This document shows positions 7,665 through 15,644 of a stretch of DNA of 64,000 nt, piece by piece (the first letter of the stretch is position 1; each line of letters opens with the position of its first letter). Origin of the DNA: Parabacteroides sp. AD58 (GTDB lineage: Bacteria; Bacteroidota; Bacteroidia; Bacteroidales; Tannerellaceae). The position numbers and the translations under genes were made by a program. The stretch lies in the NCBI RefSeq assembly GCF_023744375.2, contig NZ_CP146284.1, forward strand, positions 930,001 to 994,000, given 5' to 3'. The notes below the pieces were generated by a model. The model did not search any database, was not told the DNA's origin, and saw only the letters and a list, made by a program, of their open reading frames with translations.

Positions 7665-7757
7665 TTCTTTAGTTCACGGCGCGGATTACTTAGTTCACGT
7701 CGTGAATTACTTAGTTCACGCCGTGGATTACTTAGTTCACGCCGTGAACTAAAGAAT
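7665..7757. repeat. Four-unit palindromic tandem array, 21-22-bp period
   Basis: Units at 7667-7688 (22 bp), 7689-7709, 7710-7730 and 7731-7751 (21 bp each) all begin CTT(T)AGTTCACG. The last contains the perfect palindrome AGTTCACGCCGTGAACT, and the others are degenerate on the right arm. The whole array is bounded by an 18-bp perfect inverted repeat (ATTCTTTAGTTCACGGCG at 7665-7682 and its complement at 7740-7757). It lies between the divergent promoters of the NifU-like operon and cobQ. There are no spacers. Confidence 0.85.
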
Positions 7758-7860
7758 TGACTACCGGATCTGCAAGAATTTCCTGCCGCAAACAGACAAA
7801 TAACTGCCTGTTTTTACACAAATTTGTCCACCGCAGGCTGTTTCTTTTCCAAAGTTTTTG

Positions 7861-7868
7861 TAGGTTTG
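7861..7868 (+). promoter_or_regulatory. Probable cobQ promoter -7 element
   Basis: TAGGTTTG fits TAnnTTTG, 25 bp before the cobQ start. No good TTG is found at the expected upstream spacing. I see no cobalamin riboswitch in the leader. Confidence 0.45.
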
Positions 7869-7892
7869 TCTCCGCTTAATAAGAATTGACTC

Positions 7893-9410
7893 ATGAAAAA
7901 TAAGATATTAAAGCCCATTATGTTTGTCGGAACCTGCTCTGACGCCGGTAAAAGTGTGATTAACGCTGCCTTCTGCCGTATCTTCAAACAAGATGGTTAC
8001 TCTCCTGCCCCTTTTAAAGCGCAGAACATGTCGCTCAATTCGTTCTCAACTCCCGAAGGAGGCGAAATGGGACGGGCTCAGGTTGTTCAGGCCGAAGCTT
8101 GCGGAATAAAGCCGCACACCGACATGAACCCGGTGCTGCTGAAACCAACCAGCGACAAAGGTTCGCAGGTGATTCTGAACGGTCGCCCGATCGGAAACAT
8201 GTCGGCTCGGGATTATTTCGGCATGAAGCAGCAAAAAGAAGACTTGTTCAAAGAGGCTCAGGCAGCTTTCGAACGGTTGAAAAGCCGCTACAACCCGATT
8301 GTGCTGGAAGGAGCCGGAAGCATCTCGGAAGTGAATCTGCGCGACCGCGATATCACCAACATGCGGATGGCCATGTATGCGCAGGCCGATACCTATCTGG
8401 TGGCCGATATAGACCGTGGCGGCGTGTTTGCCTCGGTCTACGGAAGCATTGCCTTGCTCCGACCGGAAGAAAAGAAACTGATAAAGGGCATCCTCATCAA
8501 TAAGTTCAGAGGAGATGTTTCCTTATTTGACGAGGGAAGGAAAATCATTCAGGAACTGACCGGGATTCCCGTTGTAGGTATTATCCCTTATTTCCAGAAT
8601 ATCAAGATAGAAGAAGAAGACTCGGTCGTACTCGAGACAAAGAACAATACTTATCAGAACGGGAAAATCAACGTGGCCATCATCCTGCTCAAACGGATGT
8701 CGAACTTTACCGACTTCGATGTACTGGAAATGGACAGCCGCTTTAATGCGTATTATACGAATAATGTAGAGGAAATAGAGAAAGCGGATATCATCTTGCT
8801 TCCCGGTACCAAAAACACCCTGGCCGACCTGCAAAGTATCCGGGCCAACGGAGCCGCCGACGCCATCGTCAGAGCTTACAAGAACGGGAAAAAGGTAATC
8901 GGCATCTGCGGCGGGTATCAGATGATGGGCGCACGCCTGGAAGACCCGGAAGGAATAGAAGGAAACCTGAAGGCTGTTCCCGGACTCGGACTGCTGCCAC
9001 AGGTAACCACCATTGAACAGGAAAAGGTAACCAAGCAAAGCCATTTTGCCTTCCTGCAGGAAATGAAAGGAAAACAGCCGGTTCTGTCGTGTAAAGGGTA
9101 TGAAATCCATATGGGAAAAACCGAGACTATCGGCGATGCACCGGCACGGCCTGTTGCATTATTGGAAGACGGCCGACTGGATGGTTATTACCTGAACGAC
9201 CATTGCTGGGGAAGTTATCTGCACGGCATCTTAGATAATCCAGAAGTGTTGGACAGCCTGGCAGCGGGTTTCGATACGGCAAAGGCTTCTTCGTCGTTTG
9301 ATTATGCCCGTTTCAAGGAAGAACAATACGATAAATTGGCCGACTGGGTGCGCAGCCATACGGACTTAGACTATATTTACCGCATAGCCGGAACTACAGA
9401 AGCCGATTGA
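7893..9410 (+). CDS. cobQ: Cobyric acid synthase
   Basis: A 505-aa glutamine-dependent amidotransferase that amidates adenosylcobyrinic a,c-diamide at carboxyls b, d, e and g in cobalamin synthesis. The N-terminal dethiobiotin-synthetase-like ATPase has a P-loop variant (GTCSDAGKS, residues about 13-21) and the typical QNMSLNS and GAGSISEVNLRDRDITN segments. The C-terminal class I (triad) amidotransferase domain has the nucleophile Cys in GICGGYQMMG (about residue 340) and the catalytic His in SYLHGILDN. Length is normal. No other cobalamin genes are present. The 3' end overlaps the convergent UpxY gene by 17 bp. Confidence 0.97.
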   Translation: MKNKILKPIMFVGTCSDAGKSVINAAFCRIFKQDGYSPAPFKAQNMSLNSFSTPEGGEMGRAQVVQAEACGIKPHTDMNPVLLKPTSDKGSQVILNGRPIGNMSARDYFGMKQQKEDLFKEAQAAFERLKSRYNPIVLEGAGSISEVNLRDRDITNMRMAMYAQADTYLVADIDRGGVFASVYGSIALLRPEEKKLIKGILINKFRGDVSLFDEGRKIIQELTGIPVVGIIPYFQNIKIEEEDSVVLETKNNTYQNGKINVAIILLKRMSNFTDFDVLEMDSRFNAYYTNNVEEIEKADIILLPGTKNTLADLQSIRANGAADAIVRAYKNGKKVIGICGGYQMMGARLEDPEGIEGNLKAVPGLGLLPQVTTIEQEKVTKQSHFAFLQEMKGKQPVLSCKGYEIHMGKTETIGDAPARPVALLEDGRLDGYYLNDHCWGSYLHGILDNPEVLDSLAAGFDTAKASSSFDYARFKEEQYDKLADWVRSHTDLDYIYRIAGTTEAD

Positions 9411-9894
9411 CGGGATAGACTTTCTCGAGCGATACGCATACATGAGCACCCAGCTGCGCCAGGTAAAGCAGCAGGTACTTCTTGCGGATGCGGCGGATTT
9501 TTCCGGAAACATGCTTCATCACGCCACAGACAATCTCAGCCTCTTCACCTTCCACCAGCGGGTGATTGGCTGCTTCTTCCAAGAAAGCACGAATGGTATC
9601 CAGCTCTTTTTCACGGACAACTGCAGGCTTACCATTATAATATACGATACGTGAAACGCCGGGAATGCGCAACAAGTTGTACAGATCAGCTTCTCGGCTT
9701 TTCACAAATATATAGGAAGGAAACAAAGGCATCTCCACAATCTTCACCCGGTCAGACCAGGCTCGAGGAGACTTGTGCAAAGGAAGCCAGCAAATCACAC
9801 CCATTCCGCGGATCCGATTTTCCACCTGCTTCTCAGCCCGCGGAGCCGTATACAAAACATACCATTTCAGATTGTCTACTTCTATTTGCTGCAT
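9394..9894 (-). CDS. UpxY-type NusG paralogue (transcription antiterminator)
   Basis: About 166 aa from the ATG at 9894; a longer in-frame start at 9960 is less likely because it runs through the promoter. The N-terminal NGN domain begins KWYVLYTAPRAEKQVENRIR and continues with CWLPLH, MPLFPSYIFVK and RIPGVSRIVYYNGKPAVV; a KOW-like C-terminal segment follows. In Bacteroides such proteins bind RNA polymerase and promote read-through of long capsule operons, usually as the first gene of the locus. Here no polysaccharide genes follow: the gene stands alone and ends inside cobQ. It may act in trans, or be a remnant. Confidence 0.85.
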   Translation of the reverse strand: MQQIEVDNLKWYVLYTAPRAEKQVENRIRGMGVICWLPLHKSPRAWSDRVKIVEMPLFPSYIFVKSREADLYNLLRIPGVSRIVYYNGKPAVVREKELDTIRAFLEEAANHPLVEGEEAEIVCGVMKHVSGKIRRIRKKYLLLYLAQLGAHVCVSLEKVYPVNRLL

Positions 9895-9922
9895 TTCTTT
9901 TCTTTTTCTTTCTTCCCCAGTA

Positions 9923-9930
9923 CAAAGGTA
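9923..9930 (-). promoter_or_regulatory. -7 element of the UpxY gene
   Basis: TACCTTTG on the minus strand, 28 bp before the chosen start codon at 9894. Its position supports that start over the longer frame at 9960. Confidence 0.5.
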
Positions 9931-10082
9931 ACATTCCGATTCTAATAACCGGCTTTTCATCCGACGAAAAACATCGTTATTCCGAAAAGAAAAGAGGAAT
10001 TCACGATTTTATGACAAATCCATATCAAAGTAGAATTATTTTTTGTAACATTGCAACGTAATAAACACTTTTTACTATTACC

Positions 10083-11405
10083 ATGAACAGACGAAACTTT
10101 TTACAGAAAACAGCCTTATCGGCTGTAGGCCTTGGCTTAGGGCCTATTATCGGTTCATCCTACTCATCTATATACGGAGCAGCAGCTCCCAGCAATAAGG
10201 TAAAAGTAGCTCTTATTGGCTGCAGAAGCATGGGATTTGCAGACTTAAGTACTTTTCTTCAATATCCGGAAGTGGAATGTGTTGCCCTCTGTGACGTAGA
10301 TGACGAGTGGTTGCAGAAAAGAGCCGCCGACGTTGAGAAGAAAACAGGAAAGAAAGTTCCCAATCTTTATAAAGACTGGCGAAAAGTAATTGACAATAAG
10401 GATATAGATCTTGTAATCGTCGGAACTCCCGACCACTGGCACTGCCTGCCGACCATTGAAGCCTGCCAGGCAGGAAAAGATGTCTACGTTGAGAAACCGC
10501 TTGCCAATACCATCGAGGAATGTGATCTGATGGTCAAGGCTGCCCGCAAATACAACCGCATCGTACAAGTCGGCCAGTGGCAACGCAGCGATCCTCATTG
10601 GGACGAAGCAGCCAACTTTATGAAACAAGGTGGCATCGGACGCATCCGGACAGTGAAAGTATGGGCGTATCAAGACGGGAAACCGACCTTGCCTGTCAAA
10701 CCAGATTGCCCGCCTCCTGCCGGCGTAGATTACGACATGTGGCTTGGTCCGGCGCCCAAGCGGCCATTTAATCCGTATCGCTTCCACTATAACTTCCGCT
10801 TTTTCTGGGATTATGCCGGCGGACTGATGTCTGACTGGGGCGTACATTTACTGGATTATGCGTTGGAAGGAATGAATGCCGATCTGCCCAGTCACGTGTA
10901 CGGCAGCGGAGGCAAGTTCGCTTATCCCAATGATGCCATGGAAACGCCCGACACACTGATGGCAACCTATTCATACAAGGAATTCAACATTATCTGGGAT
11001 CATGCCTGTGGTATCAATCACGGCTTATATGACCGGCGTGAAGGACTGGCTTTCTATGGAGAAAACGGCACACTCGTGCTTGACCGCGCCGGATGGGAAG
11101 TTATCCCTGTTGTCGTAGGAAAAGATGCACGCATGGAAGCCGTTCCTTTCAAAAAAGGAGAAGGGAAAGGTTTATACAACCACGTCGGCAACATGCTGTC
11201 TTGTATAAAAAGCCGGGAACTTCCACACGCTGATATCGCCATTGGTGCCCGCGTAGCCAAGATGGCTCACCTGGCCAACATTTCCTGCCGTGTCGGCCGG
11301 GAAGTCAGATGGGACGACGAAAAGCATCTTTTCATCAACGACGAAGAAGCAACGGCTTTGTCGAAAGCTCATTACAGAGCACCGTGGAAATTACCTGAAC
11401 TATAA
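10083..11405 (+). CDS. Gfo/Idh/MocA family oxidoreductase, secreted (Tat-type signal)
   Basis: A 440-aa protein. The N-terminus MNRRNFLQKTALSAVGLGLG is a twin-arginine-like signal followed by a hydrophobic core and an Ala-rich cleavage region near residue 34. The Rossmann NAD(P) motif is VALIGCRSMG (about residues 42-51), and EKPLANT carries the conserved EKP of the family. The C-terminal alpha/beta domain includes WDYAGGLMSDWGVHLLD. Family members oxidise or rearrange sugars, cyclitols or glycosidic bonds with tightly bound NAD. The substrate is unknown and no glycosidase adjoins it. Only 21 bp separate it from the downstream paaK gene. Confidence 0.9.
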   Translation: MNRRNFLQKTALSAVGLGLGPIIGSSYSSIYGAAAPSNKVKVALIGCRSMGFADLSTFLQYPEVECVALCDVDDEWLQKRAADVEKKTGKKVPNLYKDWRKVIDNKDIDLVIVGTPDHWHCLPTIEACQAGKDVYVEKPLANTIEECDLMVKAARKYNRIVQVGQWQRSDPHWDEAANFMKQGGIGRIRTVKVWAYQDGKPTLPVKPDCPPPAGVDYDMWLGPAPKRPFNPYRFHYNFRFFWDYAGGLMSDWGVHLLDYALEGMNADLPSHVYGSGGKFAYPNDAMETPDTLMATYSYKEFNIIWDHACGINHGLYDRREGLAFYGENGTLVLDRAGWEVIPVVVGKDARMEAVPFKKGEGKGLYNHVGNMLSCIKSRELPHADIAIGARVAKMAHLANISCRVGREVRWDDEKHLFINDEEATALSKAHYRAPWKLPEL

Positions 11406-11426
11406 AATATATAAATAATCACATAC

Positions 11427-12731
11427 ATGGAATACTGGCAAAAAGACATCGAGACGATGGGACGCGAACAGCTGCAAGAACTTCAGCTGAAACGTCTGAA
11501 AGAGACCGTAAAACTTGCGGTCAATTCTCCATTTTATAAAGAAGTATTTGAGAAGAACGGACTAACCCCCGACTCTATCCAGACATTGGATGACCTGCAG
11601 AAAATTCCTTTTACCACCAAGAACGATCTGCGTACACATTATCCATTCGGCATGGCCGCCATACCTATTCAGAAATGTGTCCGCATCCATTCATCCAGTG
11701 GTACTACCGGAAATCCGACAGTGGTACTGCATTCTGCCCGAGATCTGGATCAATGGGCCAATCAGGTAGCCCGTTGTATGTACATGGTCGGTCTTCGGGA
11801 TACAGATGTTTTCCAGAACACTTCCGGCTACGGTATGTTTACAGGCGGACTGGGATTCCAGTACGGAGCCGAACGGTTGGGCGCCCTCACAGTTCCAGCG
11901 GCAGCAGGAAACACCAAACGACAGATCAAGTTCATTACTGACTTCGGGACAACTTGCCTGCACATCATTCCGAGCTATGCAACCCGCCTGGCTGAAGTGA
12001 TGTATGAAATGGGCATTGATCCGCGCCGGGATACCAAACTTCATACGGTATGTATCGGAGCCGAGCCGCACTCTGAAGAACAGCGGAAACGCATCGAACA
12101 GTTATTGGGCGTCAAAGCCTACAACTGTTTTGGTATGTCGGAAATGAATGGTCCGGGTGTGGCCTTCGAATGTCCGGAACAAAACGGTCTTCATATCTGG
12201 GAAGATTATGTCATCCCCGAAATCATTAACCCGACTACGCTTGAACCCGTTCCGGAAGGCGAAATCGGCGAACTGGTATTGACTACAATCAACCGCGAGG
12301 CAATGCCGCTGTTGCGTTACCGCACACGAGACCTGACCCGTTTTATTCCGGGCGAATGTCCTTGTGGCAGAACACACCGCCGCCTGGCTCGCTTCGTCGG
12401 CAGAAGTGATGATATGATCATTCTGAAAGGAGTCAATATCTTCCCGATTCAGATCGAAAAGATTCTGATGAACTTCAAGGAACTGGGAAGCAATTACCTG
12501 ATCACAATCGAAACAGTGGGTTACAACGATGAAATGCTGATTGAAGTTGAACTGAGTGACTTGTTTACGGATGATTACAGCGCATTGGAGCGTTTGGCAA
12601 AAGAAGTAACCCGCCAGCTGAAGGATGAACTGCTGCTGACACCACGTGTCAGACTGGTTGGAAAAGGTTCACTGCCTGCACCTGAAGGCGGAAAAGCCGT
12701 CAGAGTAAAAGATTTGAGAAAATTGTGTTAA
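11427..12731 (+). CDS. paaK: Phenylacetate-CoA ligase
   Basis: A 434-aa AMP-forming acyl-CoA ligase of the PaaK type. The P-loop-like SSSGTTGNPTVV is near residue 90, NCFGMSEMNGPG is the A5-like motif, and YRTRDLTRF and GRSDDMIILKGVNIFP mark the hinge and C-terminal lid. It activates phenylacetate or a related aryl acid with ATP and CoA. No paa ring-oxidation genes are present, which fits an anaerobe using it with indolepyruvate/phenylpyruvate oxidoreductases or in salvage of aryl acids. It is followed 34 bp later by an ACT-domain gene, a frequent pairing in Bacteroidetes and archaea. Length is normal. Confidence 0.95.
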   Translation: MEYWQKDIETMGREQLQELQLKRLKETVKLAVNSPFYKEVFEKNGLTPDSIQTLDDLQKIPFTTKNDLRTHYPFGMAAIPIQKCVRIHSSSGTTGNPTVVLHSARDLDQWANQVARCMYMVGLRDTDVFQNTSGYGMFTGGLGFQYGAERLGALTVPAAAGNTKRQIKFITDFGTTCLHIIPSYATRLAEVMYEMGIDPRRDTKLHTVCIGAEPHSEEQRKRIEQLLGVKAYNCFGMSEMNGPGVAFECPEQNGLHIWEDYVIPEIINPTTLEPVPEGEIGELVLTTINREAMPLLRYRTRDLTRFIPGECPCGRTHRRLARFVGRSDDMIILKGVNIFPIQIEKILMNFKELGSNYLITIETVGYNDEMLIEVELSDLFTDDYSALERLAKEVTRQLKDELLLTPRVRLVGKGSLPAPEGGKAVRVKDLRKLC

Positions 12732-12765
12732 CTCATTATTTGTTAAACTTTAAATAATATCCGTT

Positions 12766-13194
12766 ATGACAGTCAATCAAATATCAATCTTTCTGGAGAA
12801 CAAATACGGCAAGTTGTCTGAAATACTGATGTTACTGGCCGAAGCCAAGATCCGGATTATTGCTGCTACCGTAGCTGATACCTCAGAATATGGTATTCTC
12901 CGCATCATCGTGAACGACCCGCAACGGGCATTCCAAATCTTCAAAGACAATAACGTAAGTGCCAACCTGACGGACGTTTTGGCTATTGTTACCCACTCAG
13001 AAGCTGCTGGATTCGCCCAGACACTCCAGGCTTTCACAAAAGCCGGACTGAGTATCGAATATATGTACTGTTTTTCTATCAAAGATAAATCCATACTGAT
13101 ACTGCGGACTAACAACCGTGAAGCAGCGCGTGAAGTAATTCGCCGTCAGAACATGGAATATCTGACGGAAAGCGATCTGCTGAAGATGGACTGA
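12766..13194 (+). CDS. Tandem ACT-domain protein
   Basis: A 142-aa protein with two ACT repeats: residues about 1-67 (QISIFLENKYGKLSEILMLLAEAKI) and 68-140 (with GFAQTLQAFTKAGLSIEYMY). ACT domains bind amino acids or related ligands and regulate enzymes. Its fixed position after paaK suggests that it senses an aromatic amino acid or aryl acid and modulates that pathway (inferred). It ends 13 bp before a strong intrinsic terminator. Confidence 0.9.
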   Translation: MTVNQISIFLENKYGKLSEILMLLAEAKIRIIAATVADTSEYGILRIIVNDPQRAFQIFKDNNVSANLTDVLAIVTHSEAAGFAQTLQAFTKAGLSIEYMYCFSIKDKSILILRTNNREAAREVIRRQNMEYLTESDLLKMD

Positions 13195-13206
13195 TACTGA
13201 TCTCAA

Positions 13207-13238
13207 TAAAAAAGGGAGCTTTTCGGCTCCCTTTTTTA
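13207..13238 (+). terminator. Intrinsic terminator of the paaK operon
   Basis: AAAAAAGGGAGC (13208-13219) pairs with GGCTCCCTTTTTT (13225-13237), giving a stem with a T-run. The A-run on the other side lets it also serve the convergent outer-membrane gene. Confidence 0.9.
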
Positions 13239-13257
13239 TTGATAGTATTTTTATACA

Positions 13258-13731
13258 TCAGAAACAATAAGCAGCACGAAGTGCTATCATGGCTTGATCC
13301 AGATCCTTGATGATATTGTATTTGGCTTCCAATCCTAATGAAAACTCAGGTGTTGCGTAAACTTCTCCACCCAAACCGATATTCGCACCAAAACGGGTAA
13401 CACCATCATGCGGACCTTCCCAGTTCCAGAACGACATGCTGACACCGGCCAACGGATAGAATCCGAACATACTGCTTAACTTAAACACATAATGCGCATT
13501 GACATCAATCATAAAGGCACTCAAGCCGTGATTCTTTACCAAATAAGTCAAGCCTGGATTCAACCGGACCTCGTCAGTCAGGCAATAACGATAATCCAAT
13601 CCTAATGTGGCCTGTTCGCTGTCGAAAGCATACCCTAAATTAAAGCCAATCGAAGAACGACCTTTATCTGTCTGAGCAAATGCAGTCAAACTCAGACAAA
13701 TCATGCTTAGTAAGAGAAATAACTTTTTCAT
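13258..13731 (-). CDS. Small outer-membrane beta-barrel protein
   Basis: A 157-aa protein with a clear signal peptide (MKKLFLLLSMICLSLTAFAQ) followed by alternating beta-strand segments (SSIGFNLGYAFD, ATLGLDYRYCLT, VRLNPGLTYLV, FGFYPLAGVSMSFW, NIGLGGEVYATPEFSLGLEAKY) and a C-terminal aromatic-ending strand (ALRAAYCF). This fits an 8-strand OmpX/OmpW-like barrel. The function is unknown. It is transcribed as a single gene convergent with the paaK operon and 42 bp downstream of the dipeptidase gene, so it may be co-transcribed with it. Confidence 0.85.
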   Translation of the reverse strand: MKKLFLLLSMICLSLTAFAQTDKGRSSIGFNLGYAFDSEQATLGLDYRYCLTDEVRLNPGLTYLVKNHGLSAFMIDVNAHYVFKLSSMFGFYPLAGVSMSFWNWEGPHDGVTRFGANIGLGGEVYATPEFSLGLEAKYNIIKDLDQAMIALRAAYCF

Positions 13732-13773
13732 ATTCCTGTCATTTTAATGAATAATGACGCCAAGATACGGATT

Positions 13774-15414
13774 TTATTTTACTTTCAAACGTTCTCCAGC
13801 CGATTTAACGATAGCCCGGTAAAATTCTTCACTGTAACCCGGAGAATCTGGAGCCGCTCCCTGCCCATAACCGTTATCAAGGAACTTTCCGTCTTTCTCT
13901 TTACGAACCACTCCGTCTGAATATTTCACAATCAGGAATTCTCCTAATTTCTTCCAGCGGGCAACAGACTCATCAGCAGTCGAAGTGCTGTACCAAGTCA
14001 GGAACTTAACGGCTTCTTTCTGATCTTTCTGATAAAGTTCAGAAGCAGCCTTATCAATAGCCGGTTGCATTTCTAAATAACCGTTTTCCAATTCTGACTG
14101 CACCTTACGGACATCTCCGATCATCTGGTTATAACGACCATATACCATATTAGCCACCCAGTTACGAATCCAGAAAGCCGATGTCCACGAGAACTGCATC
14201 ATACTACCGTTTCCCTGGCGATAACACTCAGGAACATCCGTAGAAGAACAATAGATCGGCGTAAAGACTGTCGTATTGGCATCGTCAACAGCAAACCAAA
14301 GAACACCACCGATTGCATCGGGAAGCCAGCTACGCATTTGTGGAACGATGACAAAACCCGTTTGCTGTGTAGAGATTGGACGTTCATTGGTATAAGTTTC
14401 GCCATCTACTTTATAAGTAAGTGGACGGAAACGATACGGAGCCTTAAACGGACCTGCTCCCGGATCGTTAGTCATATCCAATTCCGTACCTTCATAATGA
14501 TCACGCATCATGTCACGCACATCTGAAACCGACAGTTTTCTGTCCGGTTTGATATATAAAGGCATCGGTTCTGCATTGACATCTCCTTTAGCGAAGTTAA
14601 GATACTTGCCCATATCTTTGTTGTACTTGTTAAAGAATGACCATACACGGGCTTCACAGATACGAAGTGAACTGAAATCATACGGACAATATGCTTTCGC
14701 AAAGCTGAAATCCTTATCCTTTCCGCTGAAGTAACCTTTCTCACGAGCAAATGAAACTACATCAGGTGAATACATGCAGTTTCCCTTATCATCAAATGGG
14801 ATTTGCTGAATGCGGGACTGGTTCGCATGGGCAGCAATGCAATCATCCGGAATGCGGATAGCAACCCAGACAGCACCTTTATTGCCCGTACCTTTTCCAA
14901 TCATCTCCATAATCCAGGCTTCATTCTTATCTGCTATAGAAAATGATTCACCACTACTGTAATAACCATACTTGGCAACCAGATCCGTCATTACCTGAAT
15001 TGCTTCACGCGCTGACTTCGAACGTTGTAGAGCGATGTAAATCAGGCTTCCATAATCCATAATACCTGTTGTATCGACCAGTTCTGGCCGTCCGCCAAAA
15101 GTACTTTCTGTAATTGCCACCTGATGTTCATTCATATTACCTACCACCGAGTAAGTCTGACGCACCTGTGGAATTTGTCCTAAATGTTTACCTGTATCCC
15201 ATTCATTGATATCAAGCATTGCTCCTTCCGGCCAGACAGCTGCCGGCCAATGATATAACTCACCATAAAGAGTGTATGAGTCAGCAGCATAACTGATCAT
15301 CACCGAGCCGTCAACCGAAGCCTTCTTCCCGACCAACAAACCCGTACATGCCATCACTTCGGCGGTCGAAGCCAAGCCGAAACAGGCAGCCAATGTAATC
15401 CAAAACTTTTTCAT
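13774..15414 (-). CDS. C69 family dipeptidase
   Basis: A 546-aa peptidase of family C69 (U34, PepD-like), an N-terminal-nucleophile hydrolase. The signal region (residues 1-22) ends at VMA, directly before Cys23 (ACTGLLVGKKAS), which would become the catalytic N-terminal Cys after processing. Typical segments follow: DGSVMISYAADSY, QVAITESTFGGR, MDYGSLIYIALQRSKSAREAI and NKNEAWIMEM-like (DKNEAWIMEMIGKG). It probably cleaves dipeptides in the periplasm, in line with an asaccharolytic side of this anaerobe's metabolism. Length matches the Bacteroidetes members. The promoter is at 15446-15476. Confidence 0.93.
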   Translation of the reverse strand: MKKFWITLAACFGLASTAEVMACTGLLVGKKASVDGSVMISYAADSYTLYGELYHWPAAVWPEGAMLDINEWDTGKHLGQIPQVRQTYSVVGNMNEHQVAITESTFGGRPELVDTTGIMDYGSLIYIALQRSKSAREAIQVMTDLVAKYGYYSSGESFSIADKNEAWIMEMIGKGTGNKGAVWVAIRIPDDCIAAHANQSRIQQIPFDDKGNCMYSPDVVSFAREKGYFSGKDKDFSFAKAYCPYDFSSLRICEARVWSFFNKYNKDMGKYLNFAKGDVNAEPMPLYIKPDRKLSVSDVRDMMRDHYEGTELDMTNDPGAGPFKAPYRFRPLTYKVDGETYTNERPISTQQTGFVIVPQMRSWLPDAIGGVLWFAVDDANTTVFTPIYCSSTDVPECYRQGNGSMMQFSWTSAFWIRNWVANMVYGRYNQMIGDVRKVQSELENGYLEMQPAIDKAASELYQKDQKEAVKFLTWYSTSTADESVARWKKLGEFLIVKYSDGVVRKEKDGKFLDNGYGQGAAPDSPGYSEEFYRAIVKSAGERLKVK

Positions 15415-15445
15415 ATATTCTTATTTAATGTATTTCTTTCCAGTG

Positions 15446-15476
15446 CAAAAGTAGATGATTCTTCGTTCTCTTGCAA
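15446..15476 (-). promoter_or_regulatory. Promoter of the dipeptidase gene
   Basis: Minus-strand TACTTTTG at 15446-15453 with TTG at 15474-15476, spacing 20 bp; start codon at 15414. Confidence 0.6.
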
Positions 15477-15632
15477 ATCAACCAAACATAATGACCTTCT
15501 GGCCCGAAAGCTAACGTCCTCAACAAGCAGAGAAACAACACAAAAAGAAGAATTAAATACTAACATAAGCTAAGCTCTGATTTAACAACGGCCATCAACC
15601 GGCAAGAATAAAAATATGTATCAGATTTTAAT

Positions 15633-15640
15633 TACCTTTG
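15633..15640 (+). promoter_or_regulatory. ygiQ promoter, almost at the start codon
   Basis: TACCTTTG ends only 4 bp before the ygiQ ATG (TTTGCAGCATG). If transcription begins a few bases beyond this element, as in other Bacteroidetes promoters, the mRNA is leaderless or nearly so. Confidence 0.55.
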
Positions 15641-15644
15641 CAGC

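Noticed and set aside
7665..7757. CRISPR array
   Set aside because: Units are contiguous with no spacers, repeats are internally palindromic and vary, and no cas genes are present; the same applies to the arrays at 30053 and 47493.
7760..7892. Cobalamin riboswitch in front of cobQ
   Set aside because: The short leader lacks the B12-box and the length needed for the aptamer.
8523..9110. A 195-codon open frame on the minus strand
   Set aside because: Antisense to cobQ, with composition of a reverse-frame artefact.
10245..10847. A 200-codon open frame on the minus strand
   Set aside because: It lies antisense within the Gfo/Idh/MocA gene and has no recognisable domain.
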